Counted from the stretch's first letter, positions 36,611 to 45,867 are shown. The stretch: 64,000 nt of DNA from Stutzerimonas stutzeri (GCF_002890895.1 NZ_POUL01000011.1:62001-126000); one strand, 5' to 3'. A program made the numbers and translations. Notes: a model not told the origin generated them from the letters alone.

Positions 36611-37747
36611 CTGTCGCGGCTCGTGACGTGAGAGCCGACGCCCCAACTCAATGCCCTTCAGCTCCACGTATTGGTACGTCAGGCTCGATATCGCCAGCAC
36701 CATTCCCAGCTCGAGCAGGGTAAGCAGGTCGTCGACCACAACGCTGCCGCTGCTGATGTAACGCATGATCTGCTCGCTTCCTGGCTGCTGCAGAATCGTG
36801 GTGTATTCGGTGCCGGAAAGCTTCGACAGCACCACCGCCGCACTGGTGAAGGCAAAGATGACCGCTGCATGGGTCAGGTAGATCGAGAAGGACAGTTCCC
36901 CCAGGCGGGCGAAGCCGCGGCGCTGCAACAGCTGCGAAACCGCACCGCGCTCGCTGGCGAAAACCAGCACCACCCCACAGAACAGCAGGCTGGCGATGAT
37001 GCCCTGATGCGGCGATTCGTGAGTCAGTGTGCGGTACACCAGCAACAGGCAAAGCAGCTCGAGCACACTGAAGAACAGCCGGTCTTCAAAGCGGCTGATG
37101 GCTGGCTCCAGCTTCTGGTAGAGCAGATAGGTCAGCGCCCCGGCAAAGAAGCAGGAAGCGCCGCGCCAGATGAAGGGCTTGATCACGTCCAGCTCGACAT
37201 ACAGCGCCGCGAAGGACACCAGCGTTGCCAGTGCCAGGATCTGTGCGCAGTACCGGGGCATTGCCAGCAGGACCATTCCCAGCACCATGTACAGGTAGTA
37301 CTCGATGCTGATGCTCCAGGCCGGCGTGTTGAACGACAGGCTGTTGAAGTCGCCAATCCAGCTCTGCAGCAACAGGGCGTTGGGCAGGATTTCGCCAGGT
37401 GCCGTCTTGCCAGTGAAGGCTGCATCGTTGAAGGAGAAGCCGTGATGCTCTGCCCAGAGTTTGCCGAACTCCAGGCCAATGAAGACCAGCAGCATCAGCA
37501 GGTGCAACGGATACAACCGAAAGGTGCGGCTGATAATGAAACGCCTGAGCACAACGGGGCCGAACTCGCGCCCGCCGTAGGCGTGAAACATCACAAAACC
37601 GCTAAGCACGAAAAAGAACTCGACGAACAAGTCGGCGTGCCGGAAGAAACTCAGTTCGGAAAAACTCAACATGATCTGGGTATGGAACAGCACCACCGCA
37701 ATCGCACAGATACCGCGAAAACTATCCAGCACAACAAAGCGTTTCAT
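36596..37747 (-). CDS. Acyltransferase 3 family membrane protein
   Basis: A 383-residue integral membrane O-acyltransferase. The start MKRFVVLDSFRGICAIAVVL with the following HTQ carries the family His used for catalysis (SFRGxxAxxVVxFH pattern), and about ten hydrophobic segments follow. Such proteins acetylate or succinylate exopolysaccharide, LPS or other glycans at the inner membrane. ATG 37747 has AGGTGCAGGA upstream. Its location beside curli genes suggests a matrix or surface modification role, but this is inference. Confidence 0.88.
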   Translation of the reverse strand: MKRFVVLDSFRGICAIAVVLFHTQIMLSFSELSFFRHADLFVEFFFVLSGFVMFHAYGGREFGPVVLRRFIISRTFRLYPLHLLMLLVFIGLEFGKLWAEHHGFSFNDAAFTGKTAPGEILPNALLLQSWIGDFNSLSFNTPAWSISIEYYLYMVLGMVLLAMPRYCAQILALATLVSFAALYVELDVIKPFIWRGASCFFAGALTYLLYQKLEPAISRFEDRLFFSVLELLCLLLVYRTLTHESPHQGIIASLLFCGVVLVFASERGAVSQLLQRRGFARLGELSFSIYLTHAAVIFAFTSAAVVLSKLSGTEYTTILQQPGSEQIMRYISSGSVVVDDLLTLLELGMVLAISSLTYQYVELKGIELGRRLSRHEPRQLSQV

Positions 37748-38088
37748 TCCTGCACCTAGCTCGATATCGAGGCATACCACGGCAAGAGACTAATGCCGCC
37801 GTCTTGATCAAATGGGGGGATGCGGGAGGAATCTCCCAAGCGAAATTGAGAGCAATTGGCCATCAAAAGAGTTCCGGAGAGTCTGAAACATTTGTACATA
37901 TTTCCTCCGGGCTCTCGCCGATCAAAGAGGCCGGGAGCAATCGAGTAGCCGCCCTGCTCTTGCTAGCCCCCACAGCGACGACCTGCCTCCAGCCCAACCA
38001 GCGCTGCCATCCATCGCCTGCCCGGAACCGGAAGCGGGGCCGCGGCTTCTACCGAGCCCACCCCATCGCCGCTATTCGAGGAGACCCG
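37748..38088. promoter_or_regulatory. Divergent intergenic region, acyltransferase / SDR
   Basis: About 340 bases, relatively AT-rich at 37840-37905 (for instance CTGAAACATTTGTACATATT). CCGGAG and CTCCGG form a loose inverted repeat around this part. Promoters for both neighbours should lie here but none is clear. GAGGAG just before 38089 is the ribosome site of the SDR gene. No gene is supported. Confidence 0.4.
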
Positions 38089-39099
38089 ATGCGCATTTCT
38101 CTCAAACCTTTGCATGAGCAGGTCATCGTCATTACCGGCGCTTCGAGCGGGATCGGCCTGGCCACGGCCCGCCTCGCCATCGAAAAGGGCGCACGCGTGG
38201 TGCTGGTGGCGCGCAACGAAGAAGCGCTGTTCGAAATCGAGCGAGAGCTTAATGCGGGGAATCGCGTCCTTCACGTCATGGCCGACGTGGGCGAGCGGGC
38301 GCAGCTGGAACGCGTTGCCAGCGAGACGATCTCGCGCTTCGGTGGCTTTGATACCTGGATCAACAATGCCGGCAGCTCGGTCTGGGGCCGCTTCGACGAG
38401 GTCAGCGACGAAGACCACCAACAAGTCATGCAGACCAACTTCTGGGGCACGCACTACGGCTCGTCCATCGCGGTGAAGCATTTGCGTGATAAAGGTGGTG
38501 CGCTGATCAACATCGGCAGTGTCGAGTCGGCCAATGCCCTGCCCTTCCACAGCAGCTACAGCGCCAGCAAGCATGCGATCAAGGCGATGACCGATGTGTT
38601 GCGTGTCGAGCTGCAGAAGTCGCGCACGCCGGTATCGGTGACCCTGGTACGCCCCTCGTCGACCGACACCCAGTTCATGGACCACTCCAAGAACTACCTG
38701 CCCAGTGCTCCGGTGTTTCCGCCGCCCGTCTACGCGCCGGAAGTCGTCGCCCGCGCGATTCTGCATGCTGCCGAGCATCCGCAGCGCGACGTCTATATCG
38801 GCAATGCCAAGCGGCTCTCGCGGCTCGCGCAGAACGCACCGCACCTGGCCGACTGGATCAACCGCACCTTCGTTTACGACACCATCAAGAGCGGCCGCCC
38901 GGATCGACACCCGCACGGCGCCCTCCATGCCAGCGATGTCGGCCGTGCAGGCGACGGCAGCGCCAGCGGCAATTATCCCGGCAGAGTGCTAACGCGCAAC
39001 CTCTACACCCGCGCCGCGCAGCACCCGGTCGCAACCACCGCCGCCGTAGCCGTGGGTGCGGCAGCACTGGTCGCGCTATTGGGCCGTCGCGGACGCTAG
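38089..39099 (+). CDS. Short-chain dehydrogenase with membrane-anchor C-terminus
   Basis: A 336-residue protein. The classical SDR domain (about 10-250) has the NAD(P)-binding TGASSGIGLATARLA, the NNAGSSVWGRFDEV motif and the catalytic Ser and YSASKHA (Tyr-x-x-x-Lys). A C-terminal extension of about 80 residues ends in a hydrophobic segment (VATTAAVAVGAAALVALLG) and RRGR, which may anchor it to the membrane. The substrate is unknown. ATG 38089 has GAGGAG 8 bases upstream; the longer frame is rejected. Confidence 0.88.
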   Translation: MRISLKPLHEQVIVITGASSGIGLATARLAIEKGARVVLVARNEEALFEIERELNAGNRVLHVMADVGERAQLERVASETISRFGGFDTWINNAGSSVWGRFDEVSDEDHQQVMQTNFWGTHYGSSIAVKHLRDKGGALINIGSVESANALPFHSSYSASKHAIKAMTDVLRVELQKSRTPVSVTLVRPSSTDTQFMDHSKNYLPSAPVFPPPVYAPEVVARAILHAAEHPQRDVYIGNAKRLSRLAQNAPHLADWINRTFVYDTIKSGRPDRHPHGALHASDVGRAGDGSASGNYPGRVLTRNLYTRAAQHPVATTAAVAVGAAALVALLGRRGR

Positions 39100-39140
39100 C
39101 GGATCACCGGCGCAGCTCATACTGCGCCGGCTGCATGATC

Positions 39141-39179
39141 GTTCAGCTCAGGTTCAGCCAGGGTTCAGGCACCGTTCAG
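39141..39179 (+). promoter_or_regulatory. Tandem PhoP-box array upstream of oprH
   Basis: GTTCAG occurs four times in the same orientation at 39141, 39152, 39163 and 39174, exactly one helical turn (11 bp) apart. PhoP/PmrA-type regulators bind direct hexamer repeats with this spacing. A CAAGAT -10-like element lies 11 bases after the last repeat, and the oprH start codon 68 bases after it. Confidence 0.85.
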
Positions 39180-39247
39180 CGGTGCCTAGGCAAGATGGAG
39201 ACGTGAATTTTCCACGCCTGCATTCCACGCCTGCAAAGGAGCGACAG

Positions 39248-39853
39248 ATGAACAAGCTGCATACCCTGGCCATCGCCACCACCCTCAGCGTCTTCAGCAT
39301 CGGCGCCCAAGCCGCCGACAACTTTACCGGTCTTACCTGGGGCAAGAGCACCGTCAACATCGACCGCTCCAGCACCCTGAAGCAGAACATGCCGGGCGCG
39401 AATCGCTTCGATGACACCATCAAGAACAGCGGCACCTGGGGCATCCGCGCCGGTCAGATGACCGACGAGGCGCGCTACTATGCCACCTACGAAAACGTCT
39501 CTGACGACTACGGCAGCTCACTCAAGCTGCGCCAGCAGAACCTGATCGGCAGCTACGACCTGTTCTTGCCAGTTGGAGATACCACCCGTTTGTTCGGTGG
39601 TGCCAGTGCCGGTCTGACCAAACTCGAGAACGAGTCCAGCGGTTACCGCCGCGACAGCGATATCGGCTATCTGGTCGGTCTGCAAGCCGGTGTGCTGCAG
39701 GACGTCGGCCACAACACCTCGATCGAAGCGGGTTACCGTTACCTGCGCAGCAATGCCGGCACCGAAGTGGCCGAGCGAGGCGTCGGCAAGGTGGGTTCCA
39801 TCGACCTGCACAGCACCAAGCAGGCCTACCTGGGCGTGAACTACAAGTTCTGA
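39248..39853 (+). CDS. oprH: Outer membrane protein OprH, PhoPQ-regulated
   Basis: A 201-residue eight-stranded beta-barrel. The signal peptide ends near GAQAAD, followed by the hallmark NFTGLTWGKSTVNID. Conserved barrel strands include TWGIRAGQMTDEARYYATYE, LRQQNLIGSYDLFLPVGD and YLGVNYKF at the C-terminus, ending in Phe as needed for outer-membrane insertion. In P. aeruginosa OprH interacts with LPS and contributes to polymyxin and EDTA resistance under low Mg2+. It is the first gene of the oprH-phoP-phoQ operon. Confidence 0.93.
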   Translation: MNKLHTLAIATTLSVFSIGAQAADNFTGLTWGKSTVNIDRSSTLKQNMPGANRFDDTIKNSGTWGIRAGQMTDEARYYATYENVSDDYGSSLKLRQQNLIGSYDLFLPVGDTTRLFGGASAGLTKLENESSGYRRDSDIGYLVGLQAGVLQDVGHNTSIEAGYRYLRSNAGTEVAERGVGKVGSIDLHSTKQAYLGVNYKF

Positions 39854-39891
39854 GCCAGCGGCGCCAGGCCGCAAGTTGCATCAACAGGAAC

Positions 39892-39914
39892 ACGGCCGGA
39901 ATTGTCCCGGCCGT
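39892..39914 (+). terminator. Intercistronic hairpin between oprH and phoP
   Basis: ACGGCCGG (39892-39899), loop AATTGTC, CCGGCCGT (39907-39914), then TT. Eight G/C-rich pairs and a minimal T-tail suggest a leaky terminator that lowers phoPQ expression relative to oprH. Confidence 0.6.
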
Positions 39915-39934
39915 TTGCATGACAGGAGCCGGAA

Positions 39935-40612
39935 ATGAAAGTGCTGGTGGTGGAAGACGAGGCGCTGCTGCGCCACCACCTACTGACTCGCCTGAGCGAA
40001 AGTGGGCACGTGGTCGATGCGGTAGCCGATGCCGAAGAGGCGCTGTACCAGACCCGCGAATTCAATCATGACCTGGCGGTGGTCGATCTTGGGCTGCCAG
40101 GCATCTCCGGCCTGGATCTGATACGCCAGCTGCGCAGCAATGGCGAGCGCTTCCCCATCCTCATCCTCACCGCGCGCGGCAATTGGCAGGACAAGGTCGA
40201 AGGACTGGCCGCCGGCGCTGACGACTATGTCGTCAAACCCTTCCAGTTCGAGGAGCTGGAGGCGCGGCTCAACGCGTTGCTGCGGCGCTCGTCCGGCTTT
40301 ACCCAGGCAAGTATCGAGGCCGGTCCGCTCAAGCTCGACCTCAACCGCAAGCAGGCGCTGGTCGATGACGAGCCGCTGCCTCTGACTGCGTTCGAATATC
40401 GCATCCTGGAATACCTGATGCGTCACCAGCAGCAGGTTGTGGCCAAGGAACGCCTGATGGAGCAGCTCTACCCGGACGACAACGAGCGCGACGCCAACGT
40501 CATCGAAGTGCTGGTCGGACGTTTACGGCGCAAGCTGGAGGCCCACGGCGGGCTGAAACCCATCGATACCGTTCGCGGCCTGGGTTATCTGTTCACCGAG
40601 CGCTGCCGATGA
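39935..40612 (+). CDS. phoP: Response regulator PhoP
   Basis: A 225-residue OmpR-family regulator. Receiver domain: acidic VEDEALLRHH, phospho-acceptor Asp in LAVVDLGLPG (about residue 51) and Lys in DDYVVKPFQFEE. The winged-helix domain has LTAFEYRILEYLMRHQQQVV and IEVLVGRLRRKLEAHG. Placement between oprH and phoQ identifies it as PhoP. It should bind the GTTCAG repeats upstream of oprH and autoregulate the operon. The stop codon overlaps the phoQ start (ATGA). Confidence 0.95.
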   Translation: MKVLVVEDEALLRHHLLTRLSESGHVVDAVADAEEALYQTREFNHDLAVVDLGLPGISGLDLIRQLRSNGERFPILILTARGNWQDKVEGLAAGADDYVVKPFQFEELEARLNALLRRSSGFTQASIEAGPLKLDLNRKQALVDDEPLPLTAFEYRILEYLMRHQQQVVAKERLMEQLYPDDNERDANVIEVLVGRLRRKLEAHGGLKPIDTVRGLGYLFTERCR

Positions 40613-42006
40613 GTCTTCGTTGGCGACGCTGGCGCGTAATGGCTCGGACCGCCCGTAATGGCAACCTGTCGCTGCGCCTGCGCCTGATGCTGGGCGCCAC
40701 CTGTCTTGCCATCCTGTTCATGCTTGCCCTGCTGCCGGTGCTGCAGGCTGCGTTCAGCCTCGCCTTCGAAAGGGTCATCGAAGAGCGTTTGGCTGCCGAT
40801 GCCAATACGTTGATCACCGCATCGCGTATCCAAGCTGGCCAGCTGCTGATGCCGGAGCGTCTGCCCGACGAAGAATTCGACCTGCCCGATGCCAGGCTGC
40901 TGGGCTACATCTACGACCCGCAAGGCAAACGGCTCTGGCAGTCGCGCTCGGCTGAAGATGAGTCCATCGACTACCAGCCGCGCCTGCGGGGCGATGTCAC
41001 CGAATTCCTGCGCGTTCGCGATGCTGAAGGCGCCGAATATTTCGTCTACGACGTCGAGCTGCGGCTGAACAACGACCAGCGCCAGGCGTTCAGCTTTGTC
41101 ACCATGCAACCCACCAGTGAATACCGCAGCCTGTTCGAGGAATTTCGCAGGCAGCTCTATCTCTGGCTTGGCGGCGGCCTGCTGGTGTTGCTGACGCTGC
41201 TCTGGCTGGGCCTGACCTGGGGCTTTCGCTCGCTCAAGCGCCTGAGCCACGAGCTGGATCAGGTTGAGGCCGGTCGGCTGGACCGCCTCAGCGACCAGCA
41301 CCCACGAGAACTGCTGCGCCTGACCCGCTCACTGAACCGCTTGCTCGATGGCGAGCGGCGACAGCGTGAGCAATACCGCAACTCGCTCGGGGATCTGGCG
41401 CACAGCCTGAAAACACCCCTGACGGTGCTGCAGAGCGTTGGCGAAGTCATCAGTAGCCAACCCCACAACCGTGACCAGTCTCGAGTCATGCGGGACCAGA
41501 TCGAGCGCATGAGCCAGCAGATCGGTTATCAGCTGCAACGCGCCAGTCTCGGCCAGAGCGGCCTGGTTCGCCACCGGGTTGCGCTGCAACCTTTGCTGGT
41601 GCGCTTGTGCAGTACGCTGGACAAGGTCTATCAGGACAAGCGCGTGCAGGTCGAGCTGCAACTTCCGGCCAACGCCACCCTGCCGCTGGAACAGGGCGCA
41701 CTGATGGAACTGCTCGGCAACCTGCTGGAAAACGCCTACCGGCTCTGCCTCCATCAGGTGCGCATCAGCCTGCAGCAGGTCGACGAACAGCTGATCCTGA
41801 GTGTCGAGGACGACGGGCCTGGTGTACCGGCTGACCAGCGTGCACGTATCTTGCGTCGCGGTGAGCGGCTGGACGCCCAGCATCCTGGCCAGGGCATCGG
41901 CCTGGCGGTGGTGAAGGACATCATCGACAGCTACGGCGGAGAACTCAGGCTGGATGATTCGGATCTGGGCGGCGCGGCGTTCCGGCTACACCTGCCGCTC
42001 GACTGA
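40609..42006 (+). CDS. phoQ: Sensor kinase PhoQ
   Basis: A 465-residue membrane kinase with two TM segments (about 28-50 and 178-200). The periplasmic sensor domain between them is rich in acidic residues (LPDEEFDLPDARLLGYIYD), typical for Mg2+/antimicrobial-peptide sensing. HAMP follows, then the H-box (LAHSLKTPLTVLQSV) and the HATPase domain with LLGNLLENAYRL, EDDGPGVPA and GQGIGLAVVKD. It starts within the phoP stop codon by a 4-base overlap. Confidence 0.94.
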   Translation: MSLRWRRWRVMARTARNGNLSLRLRLMLGATCLAILFMLALLPVLQAAFSLAFERVIEERLAADANTLITASRIQAGQLLMPERLPDEEFDLPDARLLGYIYDPQGKRLWQSRSAEDESIDYQPRLRGDVTEFLRVRDAEGAEYFVYDVELRLNNDQRQAFSFVTMQPTSEYRSLFEEFRRQLYLWLGGGLLVLLTLLWLGLTWGFRSLKRLSHELDQVEAGRLDRLSDQHPRELLRLTRSLNRLLDGERRQREQYRNSLGDLAHSLKTPLTVLQSVGEVISSQPHNRDQSRVMRDQIERMSQQIGYQLQRASLGQSGLVRHRVALQPLLVRLCSTLDKVYQDKRVQVELQLPANATLPLEQGALMELLGNLLENAYRLCLHQVRISLQQVDEQLILSVEDDGPGVPADQRARILRRGERLDAQHPGQGIGLAVVKDIIDSYGGELRLDDSDLGGAAFRLHLPLD

Positions 42007-42091
42007 CCCGACGAAGGGCTCTGAGGATGGATGCCAGCGGCTGGTACTGGCTGCTACAGTTCCAGGCCAAGTCACCTACCGGATGCGACAG

Positions 42092-42535
42092 ATGTCACTG
42101 GACGACAACAAACGGCTGGTCCGTCAGCACATCGACCTGAGCTGGAACCGCGGACACCTGGCCCTCGCCGAGAAGCTGCACAGCAAGGATTTCCTCTACA
42201 AGAGCTCCTTCGTTGGCCACGCGATGGCCAGTCCCGCCTTTGCCGCGATGGTCACACAGATCCGCACTGCCATGCCTGACCTTGAGGTGGTCGTCGAAGA
42301 CTGCGTTGCCGAAGGCGACAAGGTGGTTACCTGGAGCACCCTGATTGGCACCATCGAAACACCCGCGCTCGGCTATCCGCCCAGCGACAAGGTCTTGAGC
42401 ATTTCGGCCATGGCGTTCTGGACCCTGACGCCCGGACAGCAGATCCGCGAAATCTGCACCATGTTCGACATGGAAAGCTTCCGCGCCCAGCTTGGGCTGG
42501 CGACCCGCACCTACGCTGAGAAAGCCCTGCCCTGA
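42092..42535 (+). CDS. SnoaL-like polyketide cyclase/ester cyclase family protein
   Basis: A 147-residue cystatin-like alpha+beta-barrel protein of the NTF2/SnoaL group. Visible features are NKRLVRQHIDLSWNRGHL (first helix), PDLEVVVEDCVAEGDKVVT and the closing strand pair with IREICTMFDMESF. Relatives cyclise polyketides or serve as small-molecule binding proteins; the function cannot be read here. ATG 42092 (MSLDDNKRL) is preferred; an ATG lies three codons upstream. It follows phoQ by 85 bases but need not belong to its operon. Confidence 0.8.
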   Translation: MSLDDNKRLVRQHIDLSWNRGHLALAEKLHSKDFLYKSSFVGHAMASPAFAAMVTQIRTAMPDLEVVVEDCVAEGDKVVTWSTLIGTIETPALGYPPSDKVLSISAMAFWTLTPGQQIREICTMFDMESFRAQLGLATRTYAEKALP

Positions 42536-42638
42536 CGGCAACTACCTGCCAGGAGGGGACCGTTCGGTTATTCGCAGCAGTCATCGCCCCGGTTTCGCGG
42601 TCCATTGCACAGGCCCCGATTCTGAAAAGGCAGGTTGA

Positions 42639-43292
42639 ATGCACCGCCCGCTGTTGCTCAAAACCCTGGTTTGTCTCGTAGTACTGGCCTTGATGGTGTC
42701 CGCGATCGATCCGCATGACCGCACCACCTGGCTGCTGGAAGTCTTACCGGTGGCCATCTTGCTGCCGGCGCTGGTCTACAACCACCATCGATTTCCGCTT
42801 TCGTCCCTGCTGTATCTGTTACTGGCTGTCCAGGCGCTGGGACTGATTGCGGGCGGGCATTACACCTTCGCCCGCGTGCCGGTGGGCTTCTGGCTACAGG
42901 ACTGGCTGGACCTCAGCCGCAACCACTACGACCGTGTTGGGCATTTCTTCCAGGGCGTTGTGCCTGCGCTGATCGCGCGGGAACTGCTGGTGCGCAAGGA
43001 CCGGGTTCATGGCAAGCACCTGTTGCCGTTTGTATGCGTGAGCATGGCCATGATGCTCAGCGCCGTTTACGAACTGGTCGAATGGGCGGCGGCCCTGGCG
43101 CTTGGTCAGGGGGCCAAAGCCTTTCTCGGCATGCAGGGTGATCAGTGGGACACCCAGGCGGACATGTTCTGCGCATTGCTCGGCAGCCTCACCGCCATGA
43201 CGCTGCTGGTGCGTTTACACGACCGCAGCATGGCCGCCATCGGCAGGCCTCAACCGGTACGCTCAGCCATCCAGGGCGAAACCGCGAGATAA
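42639..43292 (+). CDS. DUF2238 (YjdF-like) integral membrane protein
   Basis: A 217-residue protein with about five or six hydrophobic segments. The family motifs RVGHFFQGVVPALIAREL and a later GDQWDTQADMFCALLGSL match DUF2238/YjdF proteins. Conserved His and Asp residues inside the membrane (HYTFARVPVGFW, NHYDRVGHF) hint at a transport or redox role, but the function is unknown. ATG 42639 has AAGGCAGG upstream. Confidence 0.85.
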   Translation: MHRPLLLKTLVCLVVLALMVSAIDPHDRTTWLLEVLPVAILLPALVYNHHRFPLSSLLYLLLAVQALGLIAGGHYTFARVPVGFWLQDWLDLSRNHYDRVGHFFQGVVPALIARELLVRKDRVHGKHLLPFVCVSMAMMLSAVYELVEWAAALALGQGAKAFLGMQGDQWDTQADMFCALLGSLTAMTLLVRLHDRSMAAIGRPQPVRSAIQGETAR

Positions 43293-43404
43293 ATGACGGC
43301 TGCTCGCTATCGATCTAAGAATAAAAGAACTGGCTGAGTGAATCAGTAAAACGCTGTTTCCGGGTTATCACATACGTCGATTTGTACTATTGATACGCTC
43401 ACGT

Positions 43405-43432
43405 TTGTCCCGTTCGTCCTCGCTCGTAGCAT
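43405..43432 (+). promoter_or_regulatory. Candidate sigma-70 promoter for the 14-residue repeat protein
   Basis: TTGTCC (43405-43410), 16-base spacer, TAGCAT (43427-43432); 34 bases upstream of the start codon. Moderate similarity to TTGACA/TATAAT. The surrounding 170-base leader is AT-rich compared with its neighbours. Confidence 0.5.
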
Positions 43433-43465
43433 AGGCCCCGTACCCCTACTACCGAGGACACTCTC

Positions 43466-43819
43466 ATGAAAAAGCTACTTGCAAGTGTGATTCTGGCCAG
43501 CGTCGCGTCCACTGCCTTGGCAATCCCGCCAAGCCATCCTCAACCTATCCTGGGCGAAGCGCAGGGCGCCGAAACCGTGCAGAAGCACGTCATCACCGAT
43601 CGCAGCGTTTCAGAAAACGGCTTTGATCGCACCCCGCTTAGCGAACAGTTTGCAGAAGACGGCTTTGACTTCACGCCACAAGCGGAGCAGCTCGCCGAAG
43701 ATGGCTTTGATCACACGCCGATCAGTGAGCGGGTTGTAGATGATGGTTTCGACCGTACTCCACTCGGACAGCTGGTCGCCGAAGACGGCAGCGACCGCAC
43801 CGGACTCGGTACGGTCTGA
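43466..43819 (+). CDS. Small exported protein with 14-residue DGFDRTP repeats
   Basis: A 117-residue protein with signal peptide (MKKLLASVILASVASTALA). The mature protein has five tandem repeats of exactly 14 residues (starts at residues 50, 64, 78, 92, 106), with consensus (E/D)-(D/N)-G-F-D-x-T-P-x-(S/A/G)-E-x-(L/V/F)-(A/V). The last copy is degraded (EDGSDRTGLGTV). The DxDG-like acidic loops resemble Ca2+-binding or cell-wall-associated repeats, but no family is recognised. Single gene with its own promoter-like region and terminator. Nucleotide repeats (42 bases) have diverged, so the repetition is old and maintained. Confidence 0.75.
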   Translation: MKKLLASVILASVASTALAIPPSHPQPILGEAQGAETVQKHVITDRSVSENGFDRTPLSEQFAEDGFDFTPQAEQLAEDGFDHTPISERVVDDGFDRTPLGQLVAEDGSDRTGLGTV

Positions 43820-43836
43820 CGTTAACGCTTCAAATC

Positions 43837-43860
43837 AAGGCGCCGTTGGCGCCTTTTTTA
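43837..43860 (+). terminator. Intrinsic terminator after the repeat protein gene
   Basis: AAGGCGCC (43837-43844), loop GTT, GGCGCCTT, then a run of T. It begins 18 bases after the stop codon. The 266 bases from here to the chemoreceptor start hold no gene I can support. Confidence 0.9.
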
Positions 43861-44126
43861 TAGCCCGACACAACGCCAACGCTTCTTTTACGTATATCAG
43901 GCCAGATGCCTTATTGCCCTCTGTACCCTTTACGGCCAACTGAAGCGCAATCCGCACTGTGATAGCACGATCAGTCGGAAGCCGATCACCCTAAAAACCA
44001 CGCCGAGCCAGCCTGTACGAGACCTGTACACCCCGCTACCAAAGTACAGTGTTGATAATATCTAAACGCCATCATACTGCCCGCACAGTCAGTTCATGGA
44101 CGAGCCTCACACTATGCGAGCACGTC

Positions 44127-45770
44127 ATGAACCTAACCGTAAAACTAAAGCTCGGCCTGAGCTTTGCAGCGCTTACCCTTATCGTCCTGCTGGTCTCCGC
44201 CCTGGCCATCGTTGAGCTGGCGAAATTCAACCGCGCGTTTTCCGACTACGTCGAGGGCGTCAATGCTCGCGAGGAGCTGGCCTCCGCGCTGCTCATTGCG
44301 GCTCAGCGCCGCGCTGTCGCGGCCCGTAACCTGGTGCTGGTCACCTCTGAAGCAGACCTGAAGCTCGAACATGCGGCCGTGCTAGACGCACACCGTGATG
44401 TTCAGACCCATCTCAGTGACCTCAAAACGGCCGTAGCTCGATCAACGAGCGCCGACGCCAACGAGGAAAAACAGCTGTTTGCAGAGATTGCTCGCGTAGA
44501 AAGCCTCTACGGTCCAGTGGCGCTGGATATTGTTGAGCGCGCCGTAGCCGGGCAGCGTGAAGAAGCCATCGTGCGGATCAACCAGGATTGCATACCCCTG
44601 CTCCGTCAGCTGCTTGCAGCAGGTGAAGCCTATATGCATCACAGCCGTGAGGCGGCAAACGCCGAAGTGGAGGCCGAGCGCACCACGTATGAAACCCAGC
44701 GCAACCTGATGATCGGCGTCTGCGTGATTGCCGTATTGCTCGCGCTGGGTCTGGGCATCGGCATCGTGCGGAGCCTGCTGCGCACGCTCGGTGCCGAGCC
44801 ACTTGACCTTTCCGCCGCAGCCCGCCGAGTAGCATCTGGCGACATGCGCAACATGCCGGGTATAGAGCAGGCGCCTGCTGGCAGCGTCATGGCATCCCTT
44901 GGCGAGATGCAGCGCAGTCTTGGTGAGCTGATCGGACAGGTACGTCGCTCTGCTGAAACCATATCATCCGCCGCAGAGGAGCTGTCTCAGTCAACTGAGC
45001 AAGCGAGCGCAGGCGTGATATCGCAAAAGCTAGAAGTCGATCAGGTGGCCACCGCGATTCACCAGATGGCTGCAACGGTACTTGAGGTCGCGCGTAATTC
45101 CGAGGAAGCCGCCAGCGCCGCAATTTCGGCCGATCAACAGGCTCAGACCGGCGAAGCCACGGCGCGCCAGGCGGTCGTGCAGATCAAGCAGCTTGCCGAT
45201 GAGGTGGATAAATCATCTGCGGCGATGGCACGCCTGAAAAACGAGAGTGAGCGGATCGGTGGCGTGCTGGATGTCATCAAATCGGTGGCCGACCAGACCA
45301 ACCTGCTGGCGCTGAATGCTGCGATCGAAGCGGCCCGAGCAGGCGATGCTGGACGAGGCTTCGCTGTGGTCGCCGACGAGGTGCGTACGCTGGCACGCCG
45401 CACCCAGGACGCGACGGTCGAAATTCAGTCACTGATCGAGGGGCTGCAGCGGATTGCCGAGGAATCCGCCAATACCATGCAGGGCTGCAGCGAGCTGACA
45501 GCGCGCACGGTGGCCGGGGTCAACGACACAGGCACTGCGGTGGCGGACATAACCCTCACGATCGCCGCCATCCAGCAGATGATGCAGCAGATCGCCACGG
45601 CGGCCGAAGAGCAAAGCGCCGTCGCTGAAGAAATCAGCCGCAGCGTGACCCGAGTGCGCGATATCGCTGACGAGTCCGCCACCTCAACCGAGCAGACGGC
45701 CGCTTCCAGCGTGGAGCTCGCGCGGCTCGGCAGCACGCTAAGCCAGCAAGTTCGGCGCTTCGAGGTCTGA
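44127..45770 (+). CDS. Methyl-accepting chemotaxis protein
   Basis: A 547-residue chemoreceptor. TM1 about 10-31, a periplasmic four-helix-bundle ligand domain (about 32-190), TM2 (about 195-215), HAMP and a coiled-coil signalling domain. The kinase-contact hairpin is [20 protein letters not shown] followed by [19 protein letters not shown]. The C-terminus lacks a CheR-tethering pentapeptide. ATG 44127 ([16 protein letters not shown]) begins the first TM; the extension to 44049 is rejected. Ligand unknown. Confidence 0.92.
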   Translation: MNLTVKLKLGLSFAALTLIVLLVSALAIVELAKFNRAFSDYVEGVNAREELASALLIAAQRRAVAARNLVLVTSEADLKLEHAAVLDAHRDVQTHLSDLKTAVARSTSADANEEKQLFAEIARVESLYGPVALDIVERAVAGQREEAIVRINQDCIPLLRQLLAAGEAYMHHSREAANAEVEAERTTYETQRNLMIGVCVIAVLLALGLGIGIVRSLLRTLGAEPLDLSAAARRVASGDMRNMPGIEQAPAGSVMASLGEMQRSLGELIGQVRRSAETISSAAEELSQSTEQASAGVISQKLEVDQVATAIHQMAATVLEVARNSEEAASAAISADQQAQTGEATARQAVVQIKQLADEVDKSSAAMARLKNESERIGGVLDVIKSVADQTNLLALNAAIEAARAGDAGRGFAVVADEVRTLARRTQDATVEIQSLIEGLQRIAEESANTMQGCSELTARTVAGVNDTGTAVADITLTIAAIQQMMQQIATAAEEQSAVAEEISRSVTRVRDIADESATSTEQTAASSVELARLGSTLSQQVRRFEV

Positions 45771-45867
45771 CCCAAAGCTTGATCAAATCAACTACTGCAG
45801 CTGTGAGGCCGGAGCAATTCGGCCCTTACTTAGGCTGGGTTGCAGGGTAAGGCGCCACAGTAGCCTG

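Noticed and set aside
45807-45824. GGCCG/CGGCC hairpin between chemoreceptor and mrp block
   Set aside because: Five-pair stem with no T-run; too weak to call a terminator.
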